This document shows, piece after piece, positions 1 to 5,042 of a DNA stretch of 5,188 bases. The position numbers were made by a program, and so were the translations under genes. Location of the stretch: NCBI GenBank assembly GCA_002399505.1, contig DHDT01000039.1:4972-10159 (forward strand). Direction: 5' to 3'. Numbering within the stretch: the stretch's first letter is position 1; each line of letters starts with the position of its first letter. Under the pieces are notes generated by a model that made no database searches, had not been told where the DNA came from, and saw nothing but the letters and a program-made list of their open reading frames with translations. Origin of the DNA: Caryophanales bacterium UBA4869. Lineage in GTDB: Bacteria > Bacillota_I > Bacilli_A > RFN20 > CAG-288.

Positions 1-1
1 A

Positions 2-268
2 ATGAACAAATTCACTCGTTACTTCAGAGGCGTCGGAGAAGAAGCCAGACGTGTGCGCTGGCCTGATCAGAAGACTCTTTGGAGTGCTGTCGGCATCGTC
101 TTAGTAATCACAGTTGTGACCGCCTTAAGTCTTGCCTTAAGCGATTATCTGGCTGCTCAGATCATGAAGGCCTTCAACAATGCCTTCCCGTCTAACAGCA
201 CGGACTCTTCAAGTTCAGGAGCTGCGGCTATGATCATCAACACGATAATTAACGGAGGAAGAATGTAA
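2..268 (+). CDS. secE: SecE, preprotein translocase subunit
   Basis: SecE is the small clamp subunit of the SecYEG protein-conducting channel in the cytoplasmic membrane. The 88-residue product has the family layout: a short basic amphipathic cytoplasmic helix (residues 1-21) carrying the signature EEARRVRWP at 13-21, then one hydrophobic membrane span at about 28-50. Placement directly before nusG is the classical bacterial arrangement and strongly supports the call. The single-span form is usually about 60 residues. Here a serine- and asparagine-rich tail of roughly 30 residues follows (59-88, with a TDSSSSG stretch), predicted to lie outside the membrane, and ends in a mildly hydrophobic segment. 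The ATG is the second base of the window, so its ribosome binding site is not visible and a slightly earlier start cannot be excluded. The protein already begins where SecE proteins normally do. Confidence 0.93.
   Translation: MNKFTRYFRGVGEEARRVRWPDQKTLWSAVGIVLVITVVTALSLALSDYLAAQIMKAFNNAFPSNSTDSSSSGAAAMIINTIINGGRM
254..258 (+). promoter_or_regulatory. Shine-Dalgarno site for nusG, inside the secE end
   Basis: GGAGG lies within the last codons of secE, 11 bases before the nusG ATG at 270. It is only 4 bases before the last secE sense codon, itself an ATG (263-265) followed at once by TAA. The core spacing to nusG is somewhat long, so translational coupling to secE termination is likely. Confidence 0.7.
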
Positions 269-269
269 T

Positions 270-1073
270 ATGTCAGAAGAAGAAATCAAGAACGAAAACG
301 TAGTAGAGACTGAAGAGACAAAGGCAACTGATCCTAATGCTACTTCTGTCGAAAAAGCCTTAGCTGAGACCAAACCTGTTCATCACAAACATATCAATCC
401 CTTGCTCGGTGAAGTAAACCCGGGCGAAAACAACGATGAAGATGACACCCTTCCTGAAAAGGCCTGGTACGTCATCAACACCTTTGCCATGCGTGAAAGA
501 CAAGTCACTGAGATGCTCAAGAAGAGAGCTCATTCTTATGATATGGAAGACAAGATCATCCGTGTCATCTGCGCTGAATATGAAGATCCGGTCCTAGATG
601 AGAACGGAAAACAGAAACTCGCCAAGAACAAACTCACTGGCAAGATGGAACCTAAGTTCAAAACCAAGAACTTCTATCCTGGCTATATCTTCGTCGAAAT
701 GATCATGACCGATGAAACTTGGTTTGTTGTCCGTAACACTCCCGGTGTCTCTGGTATTACCGGTTCATCTGGCAAAGGTGCCAAGCCTTTCCCGATTCCC
801 CGTGAAGAGATTGAACCTGTCTTAAAGAGAATGCACATCGAAGATCCTGATATGTACTCGGATTATAAAGTCGGAGATCAGATCAAGATTCTCTCTGGAA
901 CCTTTGCCGATGCGGAAGGAACTATCGAATCCGTCAATCCTGAAACCGCTGAAGTCAGTATTCAGATCACCCTCTTTGGACGTCCTCAGAGCATCGTCTC
1001 TAAATTCTCAGATATTGAAAAAGCTTCTGATACTCCTAATTTCAACGAAGAAAACAACAACAAAAATTACTAA
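270..1073 (+). CDS. nusG: NusG, transcription elongation/antitermination factor
   Basis: NusG binds RNA polymerase through its NGN domain and modulates pausing, Rho action and transcription-translation coupling. The NGN domain begins at AWYVINTFAMRERQ (65-78) and continues through NFYPGYIFVEM (134-144) and the hallmark RNTPGVSG (155-162). The C-terminal KOW domain spans about 199-251 (VGDQIKILSG, then LFGRP). At 267 residues it is much longer than the usual ~175-180. The excess is an acidic N-terminal extension (1-64), a Lys-rich insertion in the NGN domain at about 104-133, and an Asn-rich tail (252-267). The extension stays in frame from an ATG one base after the secE stop, and no good internal ATG with a ribosome site precedes the NGN domain, so I keep the long form. 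Longer NusG versions of this type are known in some Firmicutes and Mollicutes relatives. It is probably co-transcribed with secE. Confidence 0.96.
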   Translation: MSEEEIKNENVVETEETKATDPNATSVEKALAETKPVHHKHINPLLGEVNPGENNDEDDTLPEKAWYVINTFAMRERQVTEMLKKRAHSYDMEDKIIRVICAEYEDPVLDENGKQKLAKNKLTGKMEPKFKTKNFYPGYIFVEMIMTDETWFVVRNTPGVSGITGSSGKGAKPFPIPREEIEPVLKRMHIEDPDMYSDYKVGDQIKILSGTFADAEGTIESVNPETAEVSIQITLFGRPQSIVSKFSDIEKASDTPNFNEENNNKNY

Positions 1074-1092
1074 TCCGAAATTAATATAGGAT

Positions 1093-1097
1093 GGAGG
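1093..1097 (+). promoter_or_regulatory. Shine-Dalgarno site for the PfkB-family kinase
   Basis: GGAGG sits 6 bases before the ATG at 1104 and fixes that start. The 30-base gap after nusG (1074-1103) holds this site but no terminator-like hairpin and no recognisable promoter, which argues for read-through from secE-nusG. Confidence 0.85.
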
Positions 1098-1103
1098 ACG
1101 CTT

Positions 1104-1997
1104 ATGAGAGATATTCTTGTATTAGGTGGATCAAACGTTGATTATCTCGCTATATCTACTAACCCTTTGATTCTCAAAGACTCTAACATCGGAAAGCTGG
1201 TTGTTTCCTTTGGAGGGGTTGGAAGAAACATCGTCGAAAACTTAGCACGCATGGGTGAAAGAGTTTCTTTTATTACCGTGCTCGGACATGACTATTCTGT
1301 CATGCCTCTCAAAAGAGAACTGAAAGACCTGGGAGTGAAAATCTACTCTCCTGATCTTGACGGTCAGACTTCGAGCTATCTGGCAGTCATGGATAACGAC
1401 GGTTCGCTTCGCGAAGCAGTCTGCGACAGCAATCTGATGGATGGAATCACCTATCAGAATATGATTCAGTTCCGTGACATCATCAATAAACACCACGATA
1501 TTGTCATGGATGCCAATTGGCCTGAAGATGTCATCGACCAGATGTTCAAGAATTATTTCTCCCACGACTTCTTCGTCGAAGCCGTCTCAGTCAAAAAGGT
1601 TCTCCGCTTCCGCAATCATCTGAGTGAAATCTCCCTTTTCAAAGGCAATCTCTTTGAAACCAGATCTCTTCTCAACATGGATAAAGACGCCCGTTCTCTG
1701 GCTCAGACTCTTCTTGACCGGGGTGTCAAGAAAGCCGTTATCACCGATGGCAAGAATCCTATCATCTTCGCTGATTCCAAGACAGGTCAGATATCCGAAT
1801 GCAAGGCGATACCCTGCGATAACATCGTCTCCGTAAATGGAGCCGGTGATGCCATGTTTGCCGGTCTGATATACGGACTGAGAAACTTACGCACCTTCGC
1901 CGATGCCGTCTCTCTTGGAAACAAGATGGCAAACAAAGCCCTGTTATGTCATCAGGCTGTCAATCCGGATGTCAAATCAGTTCTCAATCAAGATTAA
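1104..1997 (+). CDS. psuK: PfkB-family kinase, probable pseudouridine kinase
   Basis: This 297-residue cytoplasmic protein belongs to the PfkB/ribokinase superfamily. The N-terminal motif is GGSNVDY (8-14), followed by the glycine-rich substrate motif FGGVGRNIVENLARMG (36-51). The C-terminal signature NGAGDAMFAG (245-254) carries the presumed catalytic base Asp249 and the anion hole. The stretch from KDSNIGK to NIVENLARMG and the FVEAVSVKK segment (157-165) resemble E. coli PsuK (YeiC) more than ribokinase or fructokinase. PsuK phosphorylates pseudouridine with ATP to give pseudouridine 5'-phosphate, which PsuG then splits to uracil and ribose 5-phosphate. No psuG is in the window, so the substrate is an inference; another nucleoside or sugar is possible. 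The gene lies 30 bases after nusG with no terminator between, so it likely shares the secE-nusG transcript, and it ends in a strong terminator. Confidence 0.78.
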   Translation: MRDILVLGGSNVDYLAISTNPLILKDSNIGKLVVSFGGVGRNIVENLARMGERVSFITVLGHDYSVMPLKRELKDLGVKIYSPDLDGQTSSYLAVMDNDGSLREAVCDSNLMDGITYQNMIQFRDIINKHHDIVMDANWPEDVIDQMFKNYFSHDFFVEAVSVKKVLRFRNHLSEISLFKGNLFETRSLLNMDKDARSLAQTLLDRGVKKAVITDGKNPIIFADSKTGQISECKAIPCDNIVSVNGAGDAMFAGLIYGLRNLRTFADAVSLGNKMANKALLCHQAVNPDVKSVLNQD

Positions 1998-2019
1998 GAC
2001 GGGGCAACCCGTCTTTTTT
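1996..2019 (+). terminator. Intrinsic terminator after the secE-nusG-kinase run
   Basis: An 8-bp perfect stem (AAGACGGG at 1996-2003 pairs with CCCGTCTT at 2008-2015) closes on a GCAA tetraloop of the stable GNRA class. A run of six T follows (2014-2019). The stem base uses the last two bases of the kinase TAA stop codon. This is a textbook Rho-independent terminator on the + strand. Confidence 0.93.
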
Positions 2020-2020
2020 C

Positions 2021-2050
2021 TTGTCCTTTTGTAGTAAAATCAATTAGAGG
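2021..2050 (+). promoter_or_regulatory. Weak candidate promoter and ribosome site of the oxidoreductase gene
   Basis: A gene downstream of a terminator needs its own promoter. TAAAAT (2035-2040) is a plausible -10 box, but nothing close to TTGACA lies 16-18 bases upstream; TTGTCC at 2021-2026 is too near. Initiation from that box would begin around 2047, inside the AGAGG ribosome site (2046-2050), which makes it doubtful. AGAGG itself is 8 bases before the ATG at 2059 and supports that start. Confidence 0.3.
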
Positions 2051-2058
2051 TTAAAAAT

Positions 2059-3036
2059 ATGAACATAGGAATAATGGGTTTAGGATCTATCGCACATACG
2101 ATGGCCAAAACTCTTCTGAAGATGAAAGACGAAGGAATTGTCTTAAAGGCCTGTGCTTCAAGAAAACTTGATAAGGCTCTGGCTTTTTCCAGAAAATTTC
2201 ATGTTCAGAAAGCCTATGGTTCTTATGAAGAACTGGTCGCTGACGAATCGATTGACCTAATCTATATCGCCACTCCTCATTCCGAACATTATAAAAATGC
2301 TCTGCTTTGCATCAACGGAGGCAAGAACGCCTTAGTAGAAAAAGCTTTTACCACCGACCATTTAAAAGCCGAAGAGATGTTTAAGAAAGCGGAAAACAGA
2401 AAAGTTCTTCTGACTGAGGCAATCTGGACTCGATACATGCCTTCAAGAAGAATAATTGACGAATTAATATCATCAAAGATCATCGGCGATATCTATTACG
2501 TTTATGCCGATCTGGGCTATCTTATTTCTCATCATAATAGACTTACTGATCCTGCTTTAGCAGGCGGCGCTCTTTTAGATGTCGGTATCTATCCTTTGAA
2601 TTTTGCTCAGATGGTTTTCCACGAAACCCCCTCGAAAATCAACACCATAGCCAATATGTATAAAACCGGTGTCGATGCCACTTCTTCATATGACCTTTCT
2701 TATTCAGGAAATAAGTTGGCATCTCTCTCTTCTTCAATGGTCTGCCTGACTTCAAGAAGAGGGATCATCTCCGGAGACAAGGGCTTCATCGAAGTGAAGA
2801 ACATCAATAATCCTGAGCAGATAAAGGTATTCGATCAAAACAGAAGACTCATCAGGAAAATAAAGATTCCTAAGCAGATTTCCGGATACGAATATGAAAT
2901 CCGCGAATGCAAAAAAGCCATTGAAGAACATTCTTTGGAATGTCCATCAATGCCTCATAAAGACTCGATTGACATGATGAAGATATATGATGAGATAAGA
3001 AAACAGATCGGCGTCGTCTATCCTTTTGAAAAATAA
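2059..3036 (+). CDS. Gfo/Idh/MocA family NAD(P)-dependent oxidoreductase
   Basis: This is a 325-residue cytoplasmic oxidoreductase of normal family length. The N-terminal Rossmann fold shows the dinucleotide-binding GLGSIA (7-12), then YIATPHSEHYKNA (69-81). The EKAF motif (94-97) holds the conserved active-site lysine Lys95. The second domain has TEAIWTRYMP (119-128) and GGALLDVGIYPL (169-180), with the Asp and Tyr typical of the catalytic region. The closing segment ISGYEYEIRECKKAIEE and the later MPH (298-300) match the dihydrodiol dehydrogenase/D-xylose dehydrogenase-like branch. Such enzymes oxidise or reduce sugars, inositols or related polyols with NAD(P). The specific substrate cannot be read from sequence. 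The gene stands alone between a terminator and a convergent gene, so context does not help. Family membership is near certain; the substrate is unknown. Confidence 0.9.
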   Translation: MNIGIMGLGSIAHTMAKTLLKMKDEGIVLKACASRKLDKALAFSRKFHVQKAYGSYEELVADESIDLIYIATPHSEHYKNALLCINGGKNALVEKAFTTDHLKAEEMFKKAENRKVLLTEAIWTRYMPSRRIIDELISSKIIGDIYYVYADLGYLISHHNRLTDPALAGGALLDVGIYPLNFAQMVFHETPSKINTIANMYKTGVDATSSYDLSYSGNKLASLSSSMVCLTSRRGIISGDKGFIEVKNINNPEQIKVFDQNRRLIRKIKIPKQISGYEYEIRECKKAIEEHSLECPSMPHKDSIDMMKIYDEIRKQIGVVYPFEK

Positions 3037-3039
3037 ATA

Positions 3040-3906
3040 CTATTCTTCTTTTGTCTTTCGGCTTATCGACTCCAGTTCCTTGACAAAGAAAGGAATGGCT
3101 TTTTCAAATTCGACGCCATAGGTGAGACCGTCCAAGCCATCCTTAATCGTCTCCGCTATGCTTCTATGAACATAATCGTGAGCGACCTTTACTGCATTTT
3201 TGGAGCTCAGTCCGTGAAGCAGTCCGGAACAGAAAGCGGATGCGAATAGATCTCCGGTTCCGTGATAGCTTCCCTCATAGCTGACAGTCTCATAATATTC
3301 AGAAGAATGAGAAAGACGATCAAAAATCTGACAGCCGACAGTTCCTTCCCGATAACTGATACCGGTGATGATAATGATTTTCGGTCCCTGAGCAGCCAGT
3401 TTCTGAGCTAATCTGACAATAAAAAGCTCATCGTAATCATCAGGATAAGCTTCACCTGTCAGAAGACAGGCTTCAGTAAGATTGGGGCAGATGATATCAG
3501 CATAGGTCATCAATACTCGCATACCTTCCGTCTGATGATAATCGAATCCCGGATAAAGTTTTCCTGAATCGGCAAAAGCGGGATCGACTACTACTTTGAC
3601 TTCCGGACTGTCTTTCAGTCTCATGATAGCCTTGCAGATAAGAGGAATCTGATTAGTAGCCAGATACCCCGTATATATCATATCGAAATGATGATTGTAG
3701 TCTTTCCATTCGTCAAGGGAAGGAAGTATCTGATCGGCAAGATCAGTGTATTTCCAGCTTTTGAATTGAGTATGGTTAGATAAAACAGTGGTTGGAACTC
3801 CAACGCACTCTATACCGGCAGCTGATATGGTCGGGATGGCAACTGTCAGTGAGCAACGGCCCATGCAGCTGTAATCCTGAAACGTGATAAGTCTTTTCTG
3901 TGGCAT
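3040..3906 (-). CDS. Pyridoxal/pyridoxamine kinase (PdxK/PdxY type)
   Basis: This cytoplasmic kinase of 288 residues phosphorylates pyridoxal, pyridoxamine or pyridoxine at the 5' position with ATP, in the vitamin B6 salvage route to pyridoxal 5'-phosphate (PLP). Features in order: the substrate-side motif TFQDYSCMGRCSLTVA (8-23), the strand YTGYL (78-82), VVVDPAFADSGKLY (105-118), CPNLTEACLLTG (140-151), and the C-terminal signature GSYHGTGDLFAS (212-223) with catalytic Asp219. Length and motifs fit Clostridia/Erysipelotrichia proteins annotated as pyridoxamine kinase, including the DYS.MGRCSL variant in place of the E. coli PdxY start. A ThiD-like hydroxymethylpyrimidine kinase is a less likely alternative. 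AGGAAG at 3914-3919 (minus strand) lies 7 bases before the ATG and overlaps the stop codon of the upstream HTH gene. It is the last gene of a three-gene operon. Confidence 0.87.
   Translation of the reverse strand: MPQKRLITFQDYSCMGRCSLTVAIPTISAAGIECVGVPTTVLSNHTQFKSWKYTDLADQILPSLDEWKDYNHHFDMIYTGYLATNQIPLICKAIMRLKDSPEVKVVVDPAFADSGKLYPGFDYHQTEGMRVLMTYADIICPNLTEACLLTGEAYPDDYDELFIVRLAQKLAAQGPKIIIITGISYREGTVGCQIFDRLSHSSEYYETVSYEGSYHGTGDLFASAFCSGLLHGLSSKNAVKVAHDYVHRSIAETIKDGLDGLTYGVEFEKAIPFFVKELESISRKTKEE
3072..3104 (+). terminator. Candidate + strand terminator inside the opposing gene
   Basis: TTCCTT (3076-3081) pairs with AAGGAA (3090-3095) around an 8-base loop. CCA (3072-3074) pairs with TGG (3096-3098) across a single bulged G, and TTTTT follows at 3100-3104. 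Read on the + strand this has the shape of a modest intrinsic terminator, about 35 bases past the oxidoreductase stop. It lies within the 3' end of the convergent kinase gene. The stem is AT-rich and bulged, so it is weak. Its bases also encode kinase residues, so chance is possible. Confidence 0.35.
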
Positions 3907-3918
3907 TTGTTTTCTTCC

Positions 3919-4128
3919 TTAGTTGGAGTCTGCTAATGAATCTGTCAATGTCTTTTCAGGAATCGCAAACATCGCTGACAAATCTTCTATCTGATGATGA
4001 GTAGGTTTATTGATACCCATCTCCCAATCCTTTACGTCGCTGTCATCAACATGCAGTTTTTGGGCTATGAAATGTGCATCTACTTTATAAGTTTTATAAA
4101 GTACCCGAAGAATATTTCCGAATGTCAT
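3919..4128 (-). CDS. Small Cro/C1-type (XRE) HTH protein
   Basis: This 69-residue protein is little more than one DNA-binding domain. AHFIAQKLHVDDSDVKDWEMG (18-38) is the helix-turn-helix, and the Trp-Glu-x-Gly-x-x-x-Pro pattern (35-42) is typical of the XRE family. The segment HQIEDLSAMFAIPEKTLTDSL (45-65) gives the closing helices. No sensor or oligomerisation domain is attached. The ATG overlaps the TGA of the upstream membrane gene by 4 bases (ATGA). GGTGATC, at 4133-4139 and complementary to the 16S rRNA tail, lies 4 bases upstream, so the start is secure and translation is probably coupled. The pyridoxamine kinase gene follows 12 bases after the stop. A local transcription regulator, perhaps of its own operon, is the natural guess, but no target is proven. 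A perfect inverted repeat lies within its 5' coding part. Confidence 0.85.
   Translation of the reverse strand: MTFGNILRVLYKTYKVDAHFIAQKLHVDDSDVKDWEMGINKPTHHQIEDLSAMFAIPEKTLTDSLADSN
4081..4103. repeat. Perfect 10-bp inverted repeat inside the HTH gene
   Basis: The arms TACTTTATAA (4081-4090) and TTATAAAGTA (4094-4103) are exact reverse complements separated by GTT. The repeat lies 25-47 bases past the A of the HTH start codon and encodes about residues 9-16 (VLYKTYKV). No T-run follows on either strand, so it is not an intrinsic terminator. It could be an operator for a dimeric HTH protein or an mRNA hairpin. Confidence 0.6.
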
Positions 4129-4973
4129 TTCCGATCACCGGAATTAACATCTGGTTTTTCAGTCGGTTTATCATCAGTCTTGGTGTCGTCATCTTCAGTA
4201 GTATCATCAGAATCTTCAATCTGTTTGATGTCTTTAGGATCACGGCGATCGTGAATCTTCTTATTGTGATTCTTCTTTAAATCCTCGTAGTCGAACACTT
4301 TGACATCCTTATTGAGTATTTCAGTAGTGGTATTAGGAGTCATCGGAACAGTGCTTTCCTGAACGGCAATGGCTTCTTTGGTATTCTTGATCTTGGATAA
4401 GAGCATGACCAAGGAGACAACACCGATGATAGAGATCACTCCGCCGATGATGATATTGATCCACTTCTGAACCTGAGCATCGGCTTTGACGACATAATAG
4501 ACGTATACGGAGGCGATAGCTATCAAAGCAGCTGAACCGATAAAAACAAAGACAGCCTTAGTGATGTTCTTGGGAAGGTTCTTTCCTAAGACCAAATCAA
4601 CACCGAAAACAATAGTCATAACCGATAATCCATAAAGCAGAGTAATCAAAAAGATTGAAAGGATTTCCCCTAAAAGCTCAGTACGATAGAAAAGAACGAC
4701 GGATATTGAGATCATCATCAGACCGAAAATTCCTTCGCTGTTCATCGGATTATGATGAAGAAGATATCCGGAGATGACGTCAATTACGCCATAAACTGCA
4801 AAAGCAACACCTAATCCAATACTCAAAGCAGTGGAATTGTTATTTTTTGATGACCAGGCTGTAGCAATAAAAATAACACCTAAAACCATTAAGATGACTG
4901 ATTGGACAATCTTGATCCATTTATAGATATCAATGTCTTTTTCGTTCAGTGGCTGAGGCCTTTTTTGTTTCAT
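4125..4973 (-). CDS. Six-span membrane protein (DUF308/HdeD-like) with acidic tail
   Basis: This is a probable integral membrane protein of 282 residues. A short basic N-terminus leads to six hydrophobic spans at about 22-40, 49-72, 81-96, 104-129, 138-162 and 171-193, arranged as helix pairs with short loops. This resembles the HdeD/DUF308 layout, but I assign that only loosely. No signal peptide or catalytic motif is seen. Residues 194-282 form a hydrophilic, disordered-looking tail that becomes strongly acidic (EDSDDTTEDDDTKTDDKP, 253-270) and is predicted to be cytoplasmic. I chose the ATG at 4973 over an in-frame ATG at 5012: GGAGG at 4981-4985 is 7 bases upstream, and the earlier ATG lies upstream of the apparent -10 box. 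It is the first gene of the operon with the HTH protein and the pyridoxamine kinase, overlapping the former by 4 bases. Function unknown. Confidence 0.8.
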   Translation of the reverse strand: MKQKRPQPLNEKDIDIYKWIKIVQSVILMVLGVIFIATAWSSKNNNSTALSIGLGVAFAVYGVIDVISGYLLHHNPMNSEGIFGLMMISISVVLFYRTELLGEILSIFLITLLYGLSVMTIVFGVDLVLGKNLPKNITKAVFVFIGSAALIAIASVYVYYVVKADAQVQKWINIIIGGVISIIGVVSLVMLLSKIKNTKEAIAVQESTVPMTPNTTTEILNKDVKVFDYEDLKKNHNKKIHDRRDPKDIKQIEDSDDTTEDDDTKTDDKPTEKPDVNSGDRK

Positions 4974-4980
4974 AGTTGTT

Positions 4981-4985
4981 CCTCC
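4981..4985 (-). promoter_or_regulatory. Shine-Dalgarno site deciding the membrane gene start
   Basis: On the minus strand GGAGG stands 7 bases before the ATG at 4973. The in-frame ATG at 5012 has no comparable site, and its codons would overlap the promoter. The 13-residue longer version is therefore unlikely. Confidence 0.88.
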
Positions 4986-5000
4986 ATCAAATAGCAAACA

Positions 5001-5028
5001 ATTATAATACATATAATATAAATTACAA
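5001..5028 (-). promoter_or_regulatory. Promoter of the membrane-HTH-PdxK operon
   Basis: Read on the minus strand: TTGTAA (5028-5023, four of six matches to the -35 consensus), a 16-base spacer, then a perfect TATAAT (5006-5001). Transcription would start near 4994, leaving a leader of about 20 bases that holds the GGAGG site. This is a typical housekeeping sigma-factor promoter by sequence. Confidence 0.72.
5003..5017 (+). promoter_or_regulatory. Candidate -10 boxes for the divergent + strand gene
   Basis: Two perfect TATAAT hexamers occur on the + strand, at 5003-5008 and 5012-5017. Neither has a recognisable -35 hexamer at 16-18 bases. The second would start transcription near 5024, a sensible distance before the AAGGA ribosome site. 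The surrounding DNA is very AT-rich, so one of the two may be incidental. Confidence 0.5.
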
Positions 5029-5042
5029 AGAAGGATAAAACA

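Noticed and set aside
904..1089. Open frame overlapping the nusG 3' end in another + frame
   Set aside because: It overlaps the conserved KOW domain of NusG, and its product has no recognisable composition or motif.
1074..1103. Possible riboswitch or attenuator between nusG and the kinase
   Set aside because: The gap is only 30 bases and holds just the ribosome site; no stem or T-run was found.
1406..1417. Perfect 12-base palindrome GCTTCGCGAAGC in the kinase gene
   Set aside because: It has no spacer, lies mid-gene encoding conserved-looking sequence with no T-run, and such a short palindrome is near chance level; no function is suggested.
1242..1565. 107-codon open frame on the minus strand inside the PfkB kinase gene
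   Set aside because: It lies wholly opposite a well-supported conserved gene, has no convincing ribosome site, and its product shows no family motif; it is a shadow frame.
1624..1836. 70-codon + strand frame inside the kinase gene
   Set aside because: Out of frame with a clear PfkB protein, with no independent start signal.
2289..2483. 64-codon minus-strand frame inside the oxidoreductase gene
   Set aside because: Opposite a conserved family protein and without a supported start.
3994..4280. Two + strand frames across the HTH gene and the membrane protein tail
   Set aside because: The minus-strand HTH motif, the ATGA overlap and the ribosome sites explain this region; the + strand products are low-complexity shadows.
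4974..5012. 13-residue N-terminal extension of the membrane protein from the ATG at 5012
   Set aside because: The -10 box (5001-5006) falls inside it, and a perfect GGAGG points to the ATG at 4973.
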